From positions 1 to 20,804 of IMG/VR virus record IMGVR_UViG_3300017746_000213: a stretch of 20,804 bases of DNA; one strand, 5' to 3'. Position 1 is the first letter of the stretch; each line of letters starts with the position of its first letter. This document shows positions 13,485 through 19,043 of this stretch, in pieces. Made by a program: the position numbers and the translations under genes. The DNA is from a virus. Below the pieces are notes generated by a model that saw nothing but the letters and a program-made list of their open reading frames with translations, did not search any database and was not told where the DNA came from.

Positions 13485-13745
13485 ATGAACACAGAAAAGG
13501 TAGTAATCGACACTCTCGGTAATAACAAATTCGTAATGCAAGATTATAAATACAATGACGAATCTGTTATATCGGCAAAGGCCGCATATCAACACTATTT
13601 GAACTGTGACCACAAGTTACTACCAATTCACTTTACTAAAAACGCACTCGATGAAATCCAAAACGCAATTGAAGATGAGCTCGTTAGACAAGAGGAATCT
13701 AGCGCGGCATCCTATGCCTCGACCAACGCTAAAATTTTCCGATAA
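13485..13745 (+). CDS. hypothetical early protein
   Basis: An 86-residue protein, MNTEKVVIDTLGNNKFVMQD at the start and a helical C-terminal half (LDEIQNAIEDELVRQEESSAASY). The promoter geometry puts the transcript start at the ATG itself. No motif recognised. Confidence 0.6.
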   Translation: MNTEKVVIDTLGNNKFVMQDYKYNDESVISAKAAYQHYLNCDHKLLPIHFTKNALDEIQNAIEDELVRQEESSAASYASTNAKIFR

Positions 13746-13765
13746 GAAAAAATTACGATCTAAAA

Positions 13766-13936
13766 ATGCGTGCCGTTCTAAAAAGAATCCAATATGAGGT
13801 TATTTTTGCCATACTAGTTGTCATAGGCATTCCAATATTTTTATTCATGACTTATTGGAATGTGACAATTGATATATTTAAAAAGGCACCTTCTGAACTT
13901 GAAAAAATCGTACGAAGTTATGTCTACGGAGATTAA
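13766..13936 (+). CDS. 56-residue single-span membrane protein
   Basis: ATG at 13766, TAA at 13934-13936. It begins MRAVLKRIQYEVIFAILVVI and continues GIPIFLFMTYW: basic N-terminus, one membrane helix (about residues 11-31), then a soluble amphipathic tail. It overlaps the next gene by 17 bases. Unrecognised. Confidence 0.6.
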   Translation: MRAVLKRIQYEVIFAILVVIGIPIFLFMTYWNVTIDIFKKAPSELEKIVRSYVYGD

Positions 13937-14366
13937 AATATTAAAGTCTGAATATCCATTAGAGTGGAATGGTTTTGAGGTCCGTGAACTTCCTGTAGAA
14001 GATATTTGGCAGTCCGTCCCTGTTGCTGAAAATATTGCTGGTAAACCATTTTATTCTAGAGTAAAGGCTGATATCAAAACAAACGGAATGCATTTTCCAA
14101 TTATGTGTGTTCATACAAATTATAGGACTCTTGAAGAAGCAAAGGAAAGGTGGAGTAAAAAAATAAATGAATTACCTTTTTGGCACAACACTTTGGGTAA
14201 ACATAAAAAAATGGTTTGGAGTGTGTGGGGTGGATCTAACCGTCTTGCCATAGCAAAAGATCTAGGTTATAGTCATATTGACGCAGCAGTCCTTCCGTCA
14301 ATTGGTAAGGCTATTAGTATGCAAAAATGGATGAGGAAACCCTTTGAAGATACTTATTATAAATAG
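13920..14366 (+). CDS. ParB-like domain protein
   Basis: A 148-residue protein (MSTEIKILKSEYPLEWNGFE...). An open frame extends back to 13869 but the ATG at 13920 is preferred, since upstream residues belong to the small membrane protein. The segment WSVWGGSNRLAIAKDLGYSHIDAAVLP (about residues 99-125, key GGSNRL..A..LGY..I) resembles the ParB/Srx nuclease-like core (G-x-R-x-x-A-x-x-x-G). Phage members are often near-terminase or modification-linked nucleases or CTPases; the exact role is unknown. It overlaps the preceding gene by 17 bases. Confidence 0.6.
   Translation: MSTEIKILKSEYPLEWNGFEVRELPVEDIWQSVPVAENIAGKPFYSRVKADIKTNGMHFPIMCVHTNYRTLEEAKERWSKKINELPFWHNTLGKHKKMVWSVWGGSNRLAIAKDLGYSHIDAAVLPSIGKAISMQKWMRKPFEDTYYK
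14358..14365 (+). promoter_or_regulatory. T4-type late promoter
   Basis: TATAAATA in the last codons of the ParB-like gene, 7 bases before the ATG at 14373. Confidence 0.65.
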
Positions 14367-14372
14367 AATATT

Positions 14373-14633
14373 ATGAGCGAACTATTTGATTTTGGATTTA
14401 CAGCTGTTGACGAAACTGAACTTAATTCTTACCAGAAAGCAGAAGCAAAGGTAGAAGAAACAGAAGCAGTAGCTGAAGCAACACAGAAAAAGATCGATGA
14501 TCTTTATAATGCTATACAGCCTCTTTTAAACAACCTTAAAGCGAACCCAGAAAAGGAGTATATCCTATGGCCTAATCGCTTAAAAAAGGTTGAAGAATTT
14601 GAAGAATTTCTTTACGACATTTATAAGTCGTAA
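14373..14633 (+). CDS. conserved marine T4-type phage protein
   Basis: An 86-residue acidic protein. The pattern FDFGFTAVDETELN at the start, a coiled-coil-like Ala/Glu region (KVEETEAVAEATQKKIDDLY) and LYNAIQPLLNNLKANPEKEYILWPNR (in part, about residues 48-70) match a short protein I remember from T4-like cyanophages and pelagiphages. No established function. It has a late box just upstream and ATATTATG start context. Confidence 0.75.
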   Translation: MSELFDFGFTAVDETELNSYQKAEAKVEETEAVAEATQKKIDDLYNAIQPLLNNLKANPEKEYILWPNRLKKVEEFEEFLYDIYKS

Positions 14634-14650
14634 AGCATTGAATAAAAAAA

Positions 14651-14658
14651 AATAAATA
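14651..14658 (+). promoter_or_regulatory. late promoter, AATAAATA variant
   Basis: AATAAATA in an A-rich run, matching NATAAATA of T4-type late boxes, 8 bases before the ATG at 14667. Confidence 0.55.
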
Positions 14659-14666
14659 TATATTAT

Positions 14667-15443
14667 ATGAAAAATAAAAAAACACTAAGTATCACCGCGC
14701 TTGTTATTGGTCTATTCGCCATTAGCATGCCTGCGGCGCAATCAGAAGAGACTCCTGAAATCGTTATTTGTGAGGCTACAAAATGTAGTAAAAGCGTCAT
14801 TTGCGACCTTGCTAATGGATTTGACCTGTTTCTTACTCAGCCAATCGGACTAGTTTCTGAAGTTGGTTTTTTCGAAGAAAGGATCGATGGAGGTCTATTT
14901 ACACATTCTGATGCTCTTTTTGTTAAAGCAAAAGGTACAGTCGGAACTGTGTATGGTAAGAATTTGGTAACATCTTTGGAGTTTGCAGATGGAAAAGAGG
15001 ATTCATTCTTCGGAGGATTTGTTGGTCTTGAAGACGATAACAAATATGTAGGAGCAAGGCTTGGAACTAATTATGCTGATGGAGACCTCAGTGGCGACAC
15101 TGATTTGGAACTTAATTTTGGCGTTGCATGGTTGCCACTACCATTGCTTAAAGGAGTTTATACAGGCGTTGATTTTGCTCTTGTTTCAGGAGGAGGCTAC
15201 GATGTTTCGTTAAATCTTACTCGTGATGTTGGAACGTTCTTTAATGTCGATGTTGCTGCTTTTGGAGAAGTAGGAAAAACGTGGGGATATACAGACAATT
15301 ACGAATATGTCCTTGGGGCTCTTCGAGGGTCATATAATCTTTATGGTGGAACCCTGTATGGTCAAGTTAGTACCGTAGACAACGAAGTTCAAACTGATGG
15401 ATTCGAAAGTGTATTCCAAGTTGGTTATACATTGTCGTTTTAA
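14667..15443 (+). CDS. exported outer-membrane beta-barrel protein, phage-encoded
   Basis: A 258-residue protein. Residues 1-26 are a signal peptide: basic MKNKK, hydrophobic core LSITALVIGLFAIS, then MPAAQS with probable cleavage after Ser26. The mature part has two short Cys-containing stretches (VICEATKCSKSVICDL, residues 33-48) followed by alternating beta strands rich in Gly/Phe/Tyr (FFGGFVGLEDDNKYVGARLG, YVLGALRGSYNLYGGTLYG). The C-terminus FQVGYTLSF ends in Phe with alternating aromatics, the usual barrel-assembly signal. No phage-structural family is recognised. It ends 24 bases before a terminator, with its own late box, so it is a single late transcript. A role in superinfection exclusion or host envelope change is a guess. 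Confidence 0.75.
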   Translation: MKNKKTLSITALVIGLFAISMPAAQSEETPEIVICEATKCSKSVICDLANGFDLFLTQPIGLVSEVGFFEERIDGGLFTHSDALFVKAKGTVGTVYGKNLVTSLEFADGKEDSFFGGFVGLEDDNKYVGARLGTNYADGDLSGDTDLELNFGVAWLPLPLLKGVYTGVDFALVSGGGYDVSLNLTRDVGTFFNVDVAAFGEVGKTWGYTDNYEYVLGALRGSYNLYGGTLYGQVSTVDNEVQTDGFESVFQVGYTLSF

Positions 15444-15467
15444 TTAGAAAATAGCATAAATCTATTG

Positions 15468-15498
15468 AAACCTCTACCTTTTTGGTAGAGGTTTTTTT
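15468..15498 (+). terminator. Rho-independent terminator
   Basis: AAACCTCTACC (15468-15478) pairs with GGTAGAGGTTT (15484-15494) around a 5-base T loop, followed by a T run. It terminates the outer-membrane protein transcript. Confidence 0.9.
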
Positions 15499-15499
15499 G

Positions 15500-15785
15500 T
15501 TTTTACATAACTCACTTGTAATCAACAGCTTATCTTGAAAACTTGCACGGACAGTTATAACTTGCTGATTACAAGTGAGTTATTCATAAAGTACTGGTAC
15601 TCAATAAGTTATGATGATTTTGGCCGTAAAAGCTAAAAACTAGCAAAAAAGGTGAAAAAAAGTTTCTGGCACAACTGATTGGTAATCAACAAGTTATGAA
15701 AAACCGCAAAAAAAGATTAAAAAAGCTATTTACATATCTATGAAAATAGGTTAGAATATATTCAGAATCAAGCTAGAACTACTAT
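15500..15785 (+). repeat. long hairpin/promoter element, copy B (gene-free stretch)
   Basis: No gene is seen between the terminator and 15786. Arms AACTCACTTGTAATCA (15509-15524) and TGATTACAAGTGAGTT (15566-15581) are perfectly complementary with a 41-base loop, the same loop length as copy A. Three positions differ from copy A and are compensated on the other arm. A motif copy of the type AACTGATTGGTAATCA lies downstream (15673-15688), as in copy A, and the element ends in the promoter at 15729. Confidence 0.85.
15729..15757 (+). promoter_or_regulatory. sigma70-type promoter at end of element B
   Basis: TTTACA at 15729-15734 and TAGAAT at 15752-15757, 17-base spacer; shares the CTATTT/AAATAG dyad and leader motif with 7879. 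Confidence 0.8.
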
Positions 15786-16268
15786 ATGACTACCACAACT
15801 ACAGAAAAATTCACCCAGGTTTTCACTCAAATCCACGAAAATTATGGTGCCCATGATTGGGATGGTAATGGCGAATGCCCTAATTATTGGAAAGCTAAAG
15901 GAGGCACAACGTACATCCTCGCGGAAGATGTTGATGTTTCCGCCTTTATCAAAGCTATTGAAAGCGAAGACGACTATTTCACGGAAAAAGTTAGACACCA
16001 GGAGGTTGTTGAAGACCCATACGAAAATGTTGAGTCTTGGGATCCACCAACATGGGTTACGGGTGCAAAAGATGGTTTCTTCCTTGATATCACACAAACA
16101 GCTGAAAACAGCTCTTTACACCCAAAAATTGCTGTGAAAAAAACTGTCACATGTCTTAGTTTTGAGGGTTATTTTAACCATCTTGACACAGTGTACACTA
16201 CTGTTGATGGCGAAATGCTTTCGTCGTCTAAAATCGAAGCTTGGCTTAAAGCAAATCCTTCTCGTTAA
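15786..16268 (+). CDS. hypothetical protein with CPNYWKxKGG motif
   Basis: A 160-residue soluble protein. After a Thr-rich start (MTTTTTEKFTQVFTQIHENY), the motif ECPNYWKAKGGTTYILAEDVD (about residues 30-50, in pieces CPNYW and KGGTTYIL) resembles a pattern seen in hypothetical proteins of marine phages. The rest alternates strands and acidic loops. Driven by the promoter at 15729 with a leader of about 21 bases. Function unknown. Confidence 0.6.
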   Translation: MTTTTTEKFTQVFTQIHENYGAHDWDGNGECPNYWKAKGGTTYILAEDVDVSAFIKAIESEDDYFTEKVRHQEVVEDPYENVESWDPPTWVTGAKDGFFLDITQTAENSSLHPKIAVKKTVTCLSFEGYFNHLDTVYTTVDGEMLSSSKIEAWLKANPSR

Positions 16269-16311
16269 TCAACCTAAACCGTAAAAAGTGTGTTTTTAGT
16301 GAAAAAAAAGC

Positions 16312-16340
16312 TTTACACAACGCATTTTTTATGTTAGAAT
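16312..16340 (+). promoter_or_regulatory. sigma70-type promoter
   Basis: TTTACA at 16312-16317 and TAGAAT at 16335-16340, 17-base spacer. The -10 region overlaps an upstream in-frame ATG at 16331, arguing for the ATG at 16370 as the true start of the next gene. Confidence 0.8.
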
Positions 16341-16369
16341 ATATTCAGAATCAAAAAGCAAACTATATT

Positions 16370-16762
16370 ATGAAAAAAGTAACACAATTCGATAAGTCGT
16401 CAGTAAAAGAAATTAGGGTAGCTATGGACGCAGCCCTTGCGAAAGTAGAAAAGCAGTATGGAATTAAGATTTCTGCAGGAAACGCCAGGTTCTCAGACGA
16501 TGAGGTTACCTTCCAGGTTAAAGCTAACGTCGTTGATACTGGCGGAAGCGTAAAGACGAAGGAGGCTAAAGCATGGGAAACGATTAAAGGAGCTCTTGGC
16601 CTAGATAGCTTATCGGTGGGAGATAAAGTTAAGGTTCAAGACAAGTTTTTCGTATTGAAAGGCTATAATAGCAGAGCTAGAAAATCGCCTATTAACATCG
16701 AAGATTCTAAAGGTAGAGCATACAAAATTTCTATTGAAACCTTGGTAAAATACAATATGTAA
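16370..16762 (+). CDS. conserved phage protein of unknown function, C-terminal SH3-like
   Basis: A 130-residue protein starting MKKVTQFDKSSVKEIRVAMD at ATG 16370 (ATATTATG context). The N-terminal half is a helix plus strands (AALAKVEKQYGIKISAGNARFSDDEVTFQVKANV, in part), and the C-terminal half VGDKVKVQDKFFVLKGYNSRARKSP..IEDSKGRAYKI looks like an SH3-like barrel. I remember the same layout in hypothetical proteins of unrelated phages and prophages. No function can be given. Four bases separate it from the next gene. Confidence 0.65.
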   Translation: MKKVTQFDKSSVKEIRVAMDAALAKVEKQYGIKISAGNARFSDDEVTFQVKANVVDTGGSVKTKEAKAWETIKGALGLDSLSVGDKVKVQDKFFVLKGYNSRARKSPINIEDSKGRAYKISIETLVKYNM

Positions 16763-16765
16763 ACG

Positions 16766-16996
16766 ATGAGAGAAACAGACCAAATTGCATACAGCGAAGT
16801 TACAAAATTCATTCACGATAGGATTAAACTATATTCGGAACTTAATAATAAGAATTACGAATTATCAATGTACGACGTTTTTGACGAAATTGCAGCTGAC
16901 CTTGAGCATCATTGGGAAGACAAAAACGATTCTTCTCAACAACCAAAAATAGTAAATCGGATCATATCAAAAATGTTTGGTCCACAATATAAATAA
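16766..16996 (+). CDS. hypothetical protein
   Basis: A 76-residue acidic helical protein (MRETDQIAYSEVTKFIHDRI..., ending FGPQYK), starting 4 bases behind its neighbour, in the same early transcript. The late box of the next gene overlaps its last codons. Unrecognised. Confidence 0.6.
   Translation: MRETDQIAYSEVTKFIHDRIKLYSELNNKNYELSMYDVFDEIAADLEHHWEDKNDSSQQPKIVNRIISKMFGPQYK
16988..16995 (+). promoter_or_regulatory. T4-type late promoter of the muramidase gene
   Basis: TATAAATA overlapping the end of the upstream gene, 9 bases before the ATG at 17005. Confidence 0.75.
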
Positions 16997-17004
16997 AAAA
17001 TATT

Positions 17005-17652
17005 ATGAGATTAGTGATTTTAAGCGGAGTACTAAGTGTTGTTTCGTTAACAATGTTTCTTAAAAGAGAAACTAAAATAATCGAGGTAGAGGTACCAAAA
17101 ATTGTTAAGGTGCCTGAGGTTCTTGAAGTAGTTAGGACTGAGATTATTATAAAATACGTAGACAGACCGGTTATTATTCGTACAGAGCCTATAGTTGTTA
17201 AACCAAATGTAAATTGGAATAATAAAATGCTCCGCGGAGTTAAATTTTTTGAAGGTTATAGTGGTGAAGCATATAAGTGTTCTGGAGGAGTTATGACAAT
17301 TGGATATGGTTGTACAGATAAATCTGTCGTTGAAAATGGGAAGATTAGCGAAAATGAAGCTGAAAGTCTTTTGCGTAAACACTTAAAAGAAGTTAGAAAA
17401 AGGGTAGAAGAAGCTGTCACTGTTAATCTTACTGACTATCAATTAAATGCTTTAACTTCGTTTGCCTTTAATTGTGGAATGAGCAACCTCAAGCGCTTGG
17501 TTGAAGGTGAAGGCCGCCTTAATGAGGGAAATTTCAAAAGTGTTGAAGAAAATTTGCCTAAATATCGTATGGCTGGAGGTAAAGTTCGTAAAGGTTTGGA
17601 GAAACGCAGAAAGTGGGAGTTATCTCTATGGAAAGGAAACCCAGACATTTAA
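17005..17652 (+). CDS. GH24 muramidase (T4 lysozyme type) with N-terminal anchor
   Basis: A 215-residue endolysin. Residues 3-19 (LVILSGVLSVVSLTMFL) form a hydrophobic signal or signal-arrest anchor. A Val/Pro-rich spacer (residues 25-68: EVEVPKIVKVPEV and similar) follows, then the lysozyme domain. The catalytic set is Glu83 (FFEGYSGE), Cys92 (YKCSGG) and Thr98 (MTIGYG), with the same 9- and 15-residue spacing as Glu11-Asp20-Thr26 of T4 lysozyme, so Asp is replaced by Cys. KLNDYQ-like helices (VNLTDYQLNALTSFAFNCGM) and the C-terminal RRKWELSLW complete the domain. It cuts peptidoglycan glycan strands in the periplasm. Late promoter; ATATTATG start context. Confidence 0.88.
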   Translation: MRLVILSGVLSVVSLTMFLKRETKIIEVEVPKIVKVPEVLEVVRTEIIIKYVDRPVIIRTEPIVVKPNVNWNNKMLRGVKFFEGYSGEAYKCSGGVMTIGYGCTDKSVVENGKISENEAESLLRKHLKEVRKRVEEAVTVNLTDYQLNALTSFAFNCGMSNLKRLVEGEGRLNEGNFKSVEENLPKYRMAGGKVRKGLEKRRKWELSLWKGNPDI

Positions 17653-17655
17653 ATA

Positions 17656-17663
17656 TATAAATA
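17656..17663 (+). promoter_or_regulatory. T4-type late promoter of the amidase gene
   Basis: TATAAATA just after the muramidase stop, 9 bases before the ATG at 17673. Confidence 0.75.
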
Positions 17664-17672
17664 AGATTGATT

Positions 17673-18308
17673 ATGAAATTTAAAGGAAAAGACAATGTCG
17701 TTAAAGAGGTCCAAGCTAAACTTGGTCTTAAGGCGGACGGAATCGATGGACCAAATACGTGGAAAATAATTTGGGAAAATTTGGTGCACGACGGAAAGGG
17801 AGCTCCAGAAAAACCTGAGCCACCCGTTGTTGATCTTAAAGATGATTACCCTGAAGTATATAAAGCAAGCCCAAACCAATCTGGAACTATAAAACCAAAG
17901 TTTGTGGTTTTACACCACAGCAGCGGAAGCCATGATGGTACAAGATCTTGGATTTTAAATAAAGCTTCACAAGTCAGTTATCACTATCTAATTGCAGCCG
18001 ATGGTTCTAGGACGCAATTTGTCTACGACACTAAAAAAGCATGGCATGCTGGACGATCAAAATGGAATGGGATTAGTGGTCTTAATAGTCATAGTGTAGG
18101 AATTTCTTTCTATGGAAATACTCATTCTAGGACACCTAGCGCGGCCGAGATTGACTCTGCTGCTAAAAAGTGCGTATACCTTATGGATAAATTTGGAATA
18201 GGTCTAGATGGCATTATAACACACAAAATGGTGGCACCAGGAAGAAAGGACGACCCATCTGAAGAAACTTACAATCTTGTGATTGCTAGAATCAAAGAAC
18301 TTACATAA
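17673..18308 (+). CDS. Amidase_2 N-acetylmuramoyl-L-alanine amidase with N-terminal PG-binding-like domain
   Basis: A 211-residue amidase. Residues 9-30 (VVKEVQAKLGLKADGIDG) resemble the repeat of a PG_binding_1 domain. The zinc amidase follows: VVLHHSSG (His81/His82), SYHYLIAADG (His104), AWHAG (125), and THKMVAPGRKDDP (His184, Lys192, Asp194), the metal and catalytic set of the T7 lysozyme/AmiD type. It cleaves the amide between MurNAc and the stem peptide. No signal peptide, so it depends on the holin for exit. The TTG at 17667 gives a two-residue longer reading; ATG 17673 is chosen. The presence of a second endolysin next to a muramidase is unusual. Confidence 0.88.
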   Translation: MKFKGKDNVVKEVQAKLGLKADGIDGPNTWKIIWENLVHDGKGAPEKPEPPVVDLKDDYPEVYKASPNQSGTIKPKFVVLHHSSGSHDGTRSWILNKASQVSYHYLIAADGSRTQFVYDTKKAWHAGRSKWNGISGLNSHSVGISFYGNTHSRTPSAAEIDSAAKKCVYLMDKFGIGLDGIITHKMVAPGRKDDPSEETYNLVIARIKELT

Positions 18309-18333
18309 AACGATTCATAATACTAGTAATAAA

Positions 18334-18369
18334 AAGGAGCCACTCTAAAAAGGGTGGCTCCTTGTTTTT
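18334..18369. terminator. bidirectional terminator between convergent genes
   Basis: AAGGAGCCACTCT (18334-18346) pairs with AGGGTGGCTCCTT (18351-18363) with one G-T, followed by a T run on + and preceded by an A run that serves as the T run on the - strand. It ends both the amidase and the spanin transcripts. Confidence 0.9.
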
Positions 18370-18381
18370 TATGTTTAAAGC

Positions 18382-18612
18382 TTATTGGTTAATAAGCATC
18401 TCTCTAAATGCATAGTCAGAGTGAAATACTTGACCTCGACCTTTTAAAGTTCCTTCTTGGAACTGGTATGTTTGACCTTCAATCAGACGAATCTGACTTG
18501 GATCGTACAGTGCCGAATTGTTTAATGTATCTCTGTTTTCTGACCAAGAGTCGCTTGATCCGCAACTTACTAGCAGCATCTGAAGAGGAAGCAGCAATAG
18601 AATCAATTTCAT
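18382..18612 (-). CDS. lipoprotein o-spanin candidate (Rz1-like)
   Basis: A 76-residue protein. MKLILLLLPLQMLLVSCGSS has a lipobox LVSC with the lipidated Cys at 17. The 59-residue mature tail is acidic/polar (SDSWSENRDTLNNSALYD...). Starts inside the 18479-18712 gene in another frame, the arrangement known for overlapping i-/o-spanin pairs, and extends past it. O-spanins sit in the outer membrane and bind the i-spanin C-terminus to fuse the membranes at lysis. Classical Rz1 is Pro-rich; this tail is not, so the assignment rests on the lipobox, size, overlap and lysis context. Confidence 0.7.
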   Translation of the reverse strand: MKLILLLLPLQMLLVSCGSSDSWSENRDTLNNSALYDPSQIRLIEGQTYQFQEGTLKGRGQVFHSDYAFREMLINQ

Positions 18613-18712
18613 CTTCTATATTATCTATATGAGTTTCACGCTTCCATTGTATGTGAGCAGCATACGCGTTTAACGCAGCTGTAGCAGCAGATAGTATGGC
18701 TTTTCCCCACAT
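18479..18712 (-). CDS. i-spanin candidate (Rz-like), overlapping
   Basis: A 77-residue protein. The weakly hydrophobic N-terminus MWGKAILSAATAALNAYAA is followed by a charged, coiled-coil-like helix (RETHIDNIEDEIDSIAASSSDAASKLRIKRLLVRKQRY, about residues 25-62). That layout, with the overlap by the lipoprotein gene in another frame, fits a small i-spanin, which spans the inner membrane and reaches across the periplasm. The hydrophobic segment is poor for a transmembrane helix, so a different role remains possible. It begins 18 bases behind the holin-like gene. Confidence 0.55.
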   Translation of the reverse strand: MWGKAILSAATAALNAYAAHIQWKRETHIDNIEDEIDSIAASSSDAASKLRIKRLLVRKQRYIKQFGTVRSKSDSSD

Positions 18713-18730
18713 GCAACAATAGTGCTTTAA

Positions 18731-18919
18731 TTATTTGTTTTTGTCCTTAGCCTTACCAATGTTAAGAGCAAGAAGGTCAATAACACCGTAAACTTTAGCC
18801 ATCAATGTTCCCTTTTTAGGTGTAGGCGTAAGAGCTGCGATAGAAGAAGCGAGCGCGATTGCAGCTGCTGCGACTCCGAACCATGGTTGGTCTTGTACGA
18901 ATTGAAGTATTAGTTCCAT
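18731..18919 (-). CDS. holin candidate
   Basis: A 62-residue protein, MELILQFVQDQPWFGVAAAA followed by IALASSIAALTPTPKKGTLMAKVYGVIDLLALNIGKAKDKNK in outline. One hydrophobic helix (about residues 12-30), a Pro/Lys turn and a second hydrophobic helix (39-54), then a basic tail (KAKDKNK), as in small phage holins. Holins make the inner-membrane holes that release the amidase. The late box on the minus strand at 18968 lies upstream, with a leader of about 43 bases. I recall similar proteins in marine phages annotated as holins. Confidence 0.65.
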   Translation of the reverse strand: MELILQFVQDQPWFGVAAAAIALASSIAALTPTPKKGTLMAKVYGVIDLLALNIGKAKDKNK

Positions 18920-18967
18920 ATCTTTATTTTCTGTTTATTGGATAGTTGACATAACCGTCCTTAATTC

Positions 18968-18975
18968 TATTTATA
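18968..18975 (-). promoter_or_regulatory. T4-type late promoter, minus strand
   Basis: TATTTATA on +, i.e. TATAAATA on -, upstream of the holin-spanin genes. Forms a divergent pair with the box at 19020. Confidence 0.7.
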
Positions 18976-19019
18976 CTTTAATTTTTTTTAACGTAATACT
19001 ATTTTAAAGCAACATATTT

Positions 19020-19027
19020 TATAAATA
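19020..19027 (+). promoter_or_regulatory. T4-type late promoter
   Basis: TATAAATA, 16 bases before the ATG at 19044. Confidence 0.75.
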
Positions 19028-19043
19028 GCCAATATACAAGCCT

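Noticed and set aside
16331-16369. Upstream ATG at 16331 for the 16370 gene
   Set aside because: It overlaps the -10 box and would lie before the transcript start.
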